This document shows, one piece after another, positions 6,193 to 7,188 of a DNA stretch of 7,188 nucleotides (position 1 is the first letter of the stretch; the number at the start of each line of letters is the position of its first letter). The notes beneath the pieces are model-generated. The model saw only the letters and a list, made by a program, of their open reading frames with translations. It had not been told where the DNA came from and did no database searches. This stretch comes from Treponema sp. Its GTDB lineage: Bacteria > Spirochaetota > Spirochaetia > Treponematales > Breznakiellaceae. The position numbers were made by a program, and so were the translations under genes. The DNA is taken from NCBI GenBank assembly GCA_031257715.1, contig JAIROE010000356.1, positions 1 through 7,188 on the forward strand, given 5' to 3'.

Positions 6193-7188
6193 ATGAACAG
6201 AAAAACGCTCTTGATTGCGGGTATTGCCGGTGTCGTCCTTTTGGCGCTGCTTGTCTCGGGCGCGGCCTTTCTTCTGTTGAAGAAGGGCGGCGGAAACCGG
6301 TCCGTTACCAATGCCTCCGCCGAAACGGAGGACCTTTCGAGACGGAATATTCTCAATCTGGTCCGGGACTATATTGAACAGGGTGAATACCAGCGCGCGC
6401 TGGATCATCTGGACAGCCTGCTCATCGCCGATTCCGGTGATGCGGAAGCCAGGGAACTGCGTGACGCCGCGCTCCGGGAAAAGGCCGCCGCAAGCGCCGC
6501 GGCGAATGCCGCCGCCGCGGAATCGGCGGCCGCGCTTGCGGCCGGCGTGCTTGGCGCCTCCCGGGACCGGAGCGCCCTTTCGGCCGGAGGAGAGGCGGCC
6601 GCCCGCGAACGGGAAGAGCGGCTGCGCGCGCAGGAAGCGGAAGCCGCCGCCGGGGCTGCCGCCGAAGCCGAACGGAGAGCGGCCGCCGAAGCCGAGGCCG
6701 CCCGCCGCCGCGCCCAGGAGGAAGAACTTGCCAGGGCGTCCCGTGAACTGCAGGCCCAAATGCGCGCTGTAAACGATCTGGTGTCGCAGGGAAAGGAGCG
6801 GCTCGGGAAGGATGACCTTCCCGGCGCGGCGGCGGTATTTGCCGATGCCCGTTCCCGCATGCCTCCGGGGGAAACCCGCTTTGAGGCCCAGAAGCTGGCC
6901 GACATGGCTGAGGGTTATTACGGCGTATACGCCCGTAATCCGAATACCGAGACCGGCGCGCAGGCGGCGCGGGAAGCGACCGCCCTTGCCTCGGAATCGG
7001 CAAAAAAAGATCCTGAACAGGCGCAGCCCCATTCAATACTGGGAAAACTCTACCGCGATCTTCACCAGTGGGATAATGCCGCGGCCGAATTCAGGGAGGC
7101 GGTGCGGCTTGAGCCTGATAACTACCTCTATTCGTTTGATTTGGGCCGGGTTTATTTCAGCGGCAGGAAATATGCCGACGCGCGCCAG
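6193..7188 (+). CDS. Membrane-anchored Ala/Glu-rich coiled-coil TPR protein (3' end outside window)
   Basis: The frame opens at ATG 6193 and is still open at the last base, giving 332 visible residues. Residues 6-29 are a single hydrophobic segment followed by two Lys; this is a likely N-terminal anchor with the rest periplasmic. Residues about 50-97 look like a TPR-type helical pair (RRNILNLVRDYIEQGEYQRA and onward). Residues about 95-190 are an Ala/Glu/Arg-rich stretch, low in complexity and predicted long helix or coiled coil. Residues about 192-246 form another helical repeat, and 275-332 begin clear TPRs, with AQPHSILGKLYRDLHQWDNA (277-296) and YLYSFDLGRVYFSGRKYADA (311-330). It follows the secreted TPR gene by 19 bases, so the two are likely partners. 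From memory its position matches T. pallidum TP0471, which I could not check. Function unknown. Confidence 0.85.
   Translation, partial: MNRKTLLIAGIAGVVLLALLVSGAAFLLLKKGGGNRSVTNASAETEDLSRRNILNLVRDYIEQGEYQRALDHLDSLLIADSGDAEARELRDAALREKAAASAAANAAAAESAAALAAGVLGASRDRSALSAGGEAAAREREERLRAQEAEAAAGAAAEAERRAAAEAEAARRRAQEEELARASRELQAQMRAVNDLVSQGKERLGKDDLPGAAAVFADARSRMPPGETRFEAQKLADMAEGYYGVYARNPNTETGAQAAREATALASESAKKDPEQAQPHSILGKLYRDLHQWDNAAAEFREAVRLEPDNYLYSFDLGRVYFSGRKYADARQ
6475..6740 (+). repeat. Low-complexity GCC/GCG/GAA-rich tract inside the second TPR gene
   Basis: Codons for Ala, Glu and Arg dominate over about 265 bases and encode residues 95-177 of the membrane-anchored TPR protein. There is no exact tandem unit, only imperfect repeats such as AAAEAEAARRRA-like words. 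Long open frames on the opposite strand here result from this composition and are not genes. Similar charged repeats in spirochaete proteins vary in copy number between strains, which may apply here. Confidence 0.6.

Noticed and set aside
5379..7036. Several long minus-strand open frames opposite the two TPR genes
   Set aside because: They are Gly/Pro/Arg- or Ser/Ala-rich, typical of antisense frames in GC-rich coding DNA, with no motifs.

Overview
The window looks like chromosomal DNA of a Treponema-like spirochaete, GC-rich for that group. The evidence is the gene set: a bacterial glucose-6-phosphate isomerase, a pair of membrane/periplasmic TPR proteins with Glu/Ala/Arg-rich coiled coils, and an adjoining operon of little-studied proteins. 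From memory, Treponema pallidum has a TPR protein with charged Glu/Ala/Arg repeats (TP0470), a further TPR protein (TP0471) and pgi (TP0475) close together, which resembles this layout. I could not test this by alignment. No plasmid, phage, transposon, CRISPR, rRNA or tRNA signature was seen.

Layout. (1) Bases 1-727, plus strand: the C-terminal 241 residues of glucose-6-phosphate isomerase, with the catalytic Glu, His and Lys in place. (2) Bases 728-827: intergenic, holding a bulged hairpin. (3) Bases 828-1406, plus: a flavin-reductase-like FMN-binding split-barrel protein. (4) Bases 5326 down to 1403, minus: four tightly packed genes read in the order membrane-anchored TPR protein with a degenerate Mrr/restriction-endonuclease-like C-terminus, metallophosphoesterase, ParB/Srx-fold protein with a DGNHRVS motif, and M28-like peptidase. 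Their junctions are a 4-base overlap, a 2-base gap and a 1-base overlap, so they are very probably one translationally coupled operon. (5) Bases 5327-5429: an AT-rich divergent promoter region with two adjacent perfect dyads. (6) Bases 5430-7188, plus: a secreted TPR/coiled-coil protein (TTG start), then a membrane-anchored Ala/Glu-rich TPR protein that runs off the window.

How it fits together. Glucose-6-phosphate isomerase is central glycolysis, and the flavin reductase is probably a redox accessory. The most notable part is the four-gene minus-strand operon. Three of its four products depart from the usual motifs of their enzyme families: the Mrr-like domain lacks a recognisable catalytic core, the phosphoesterase lacks the His of its first motif, and the M28 protein has Asp where the last zinc-binding His normally sits. 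The operon shares a control region with the two divergent TPR genes, which suggests an envelope-associated module. Its function is unknown and that link is inference.
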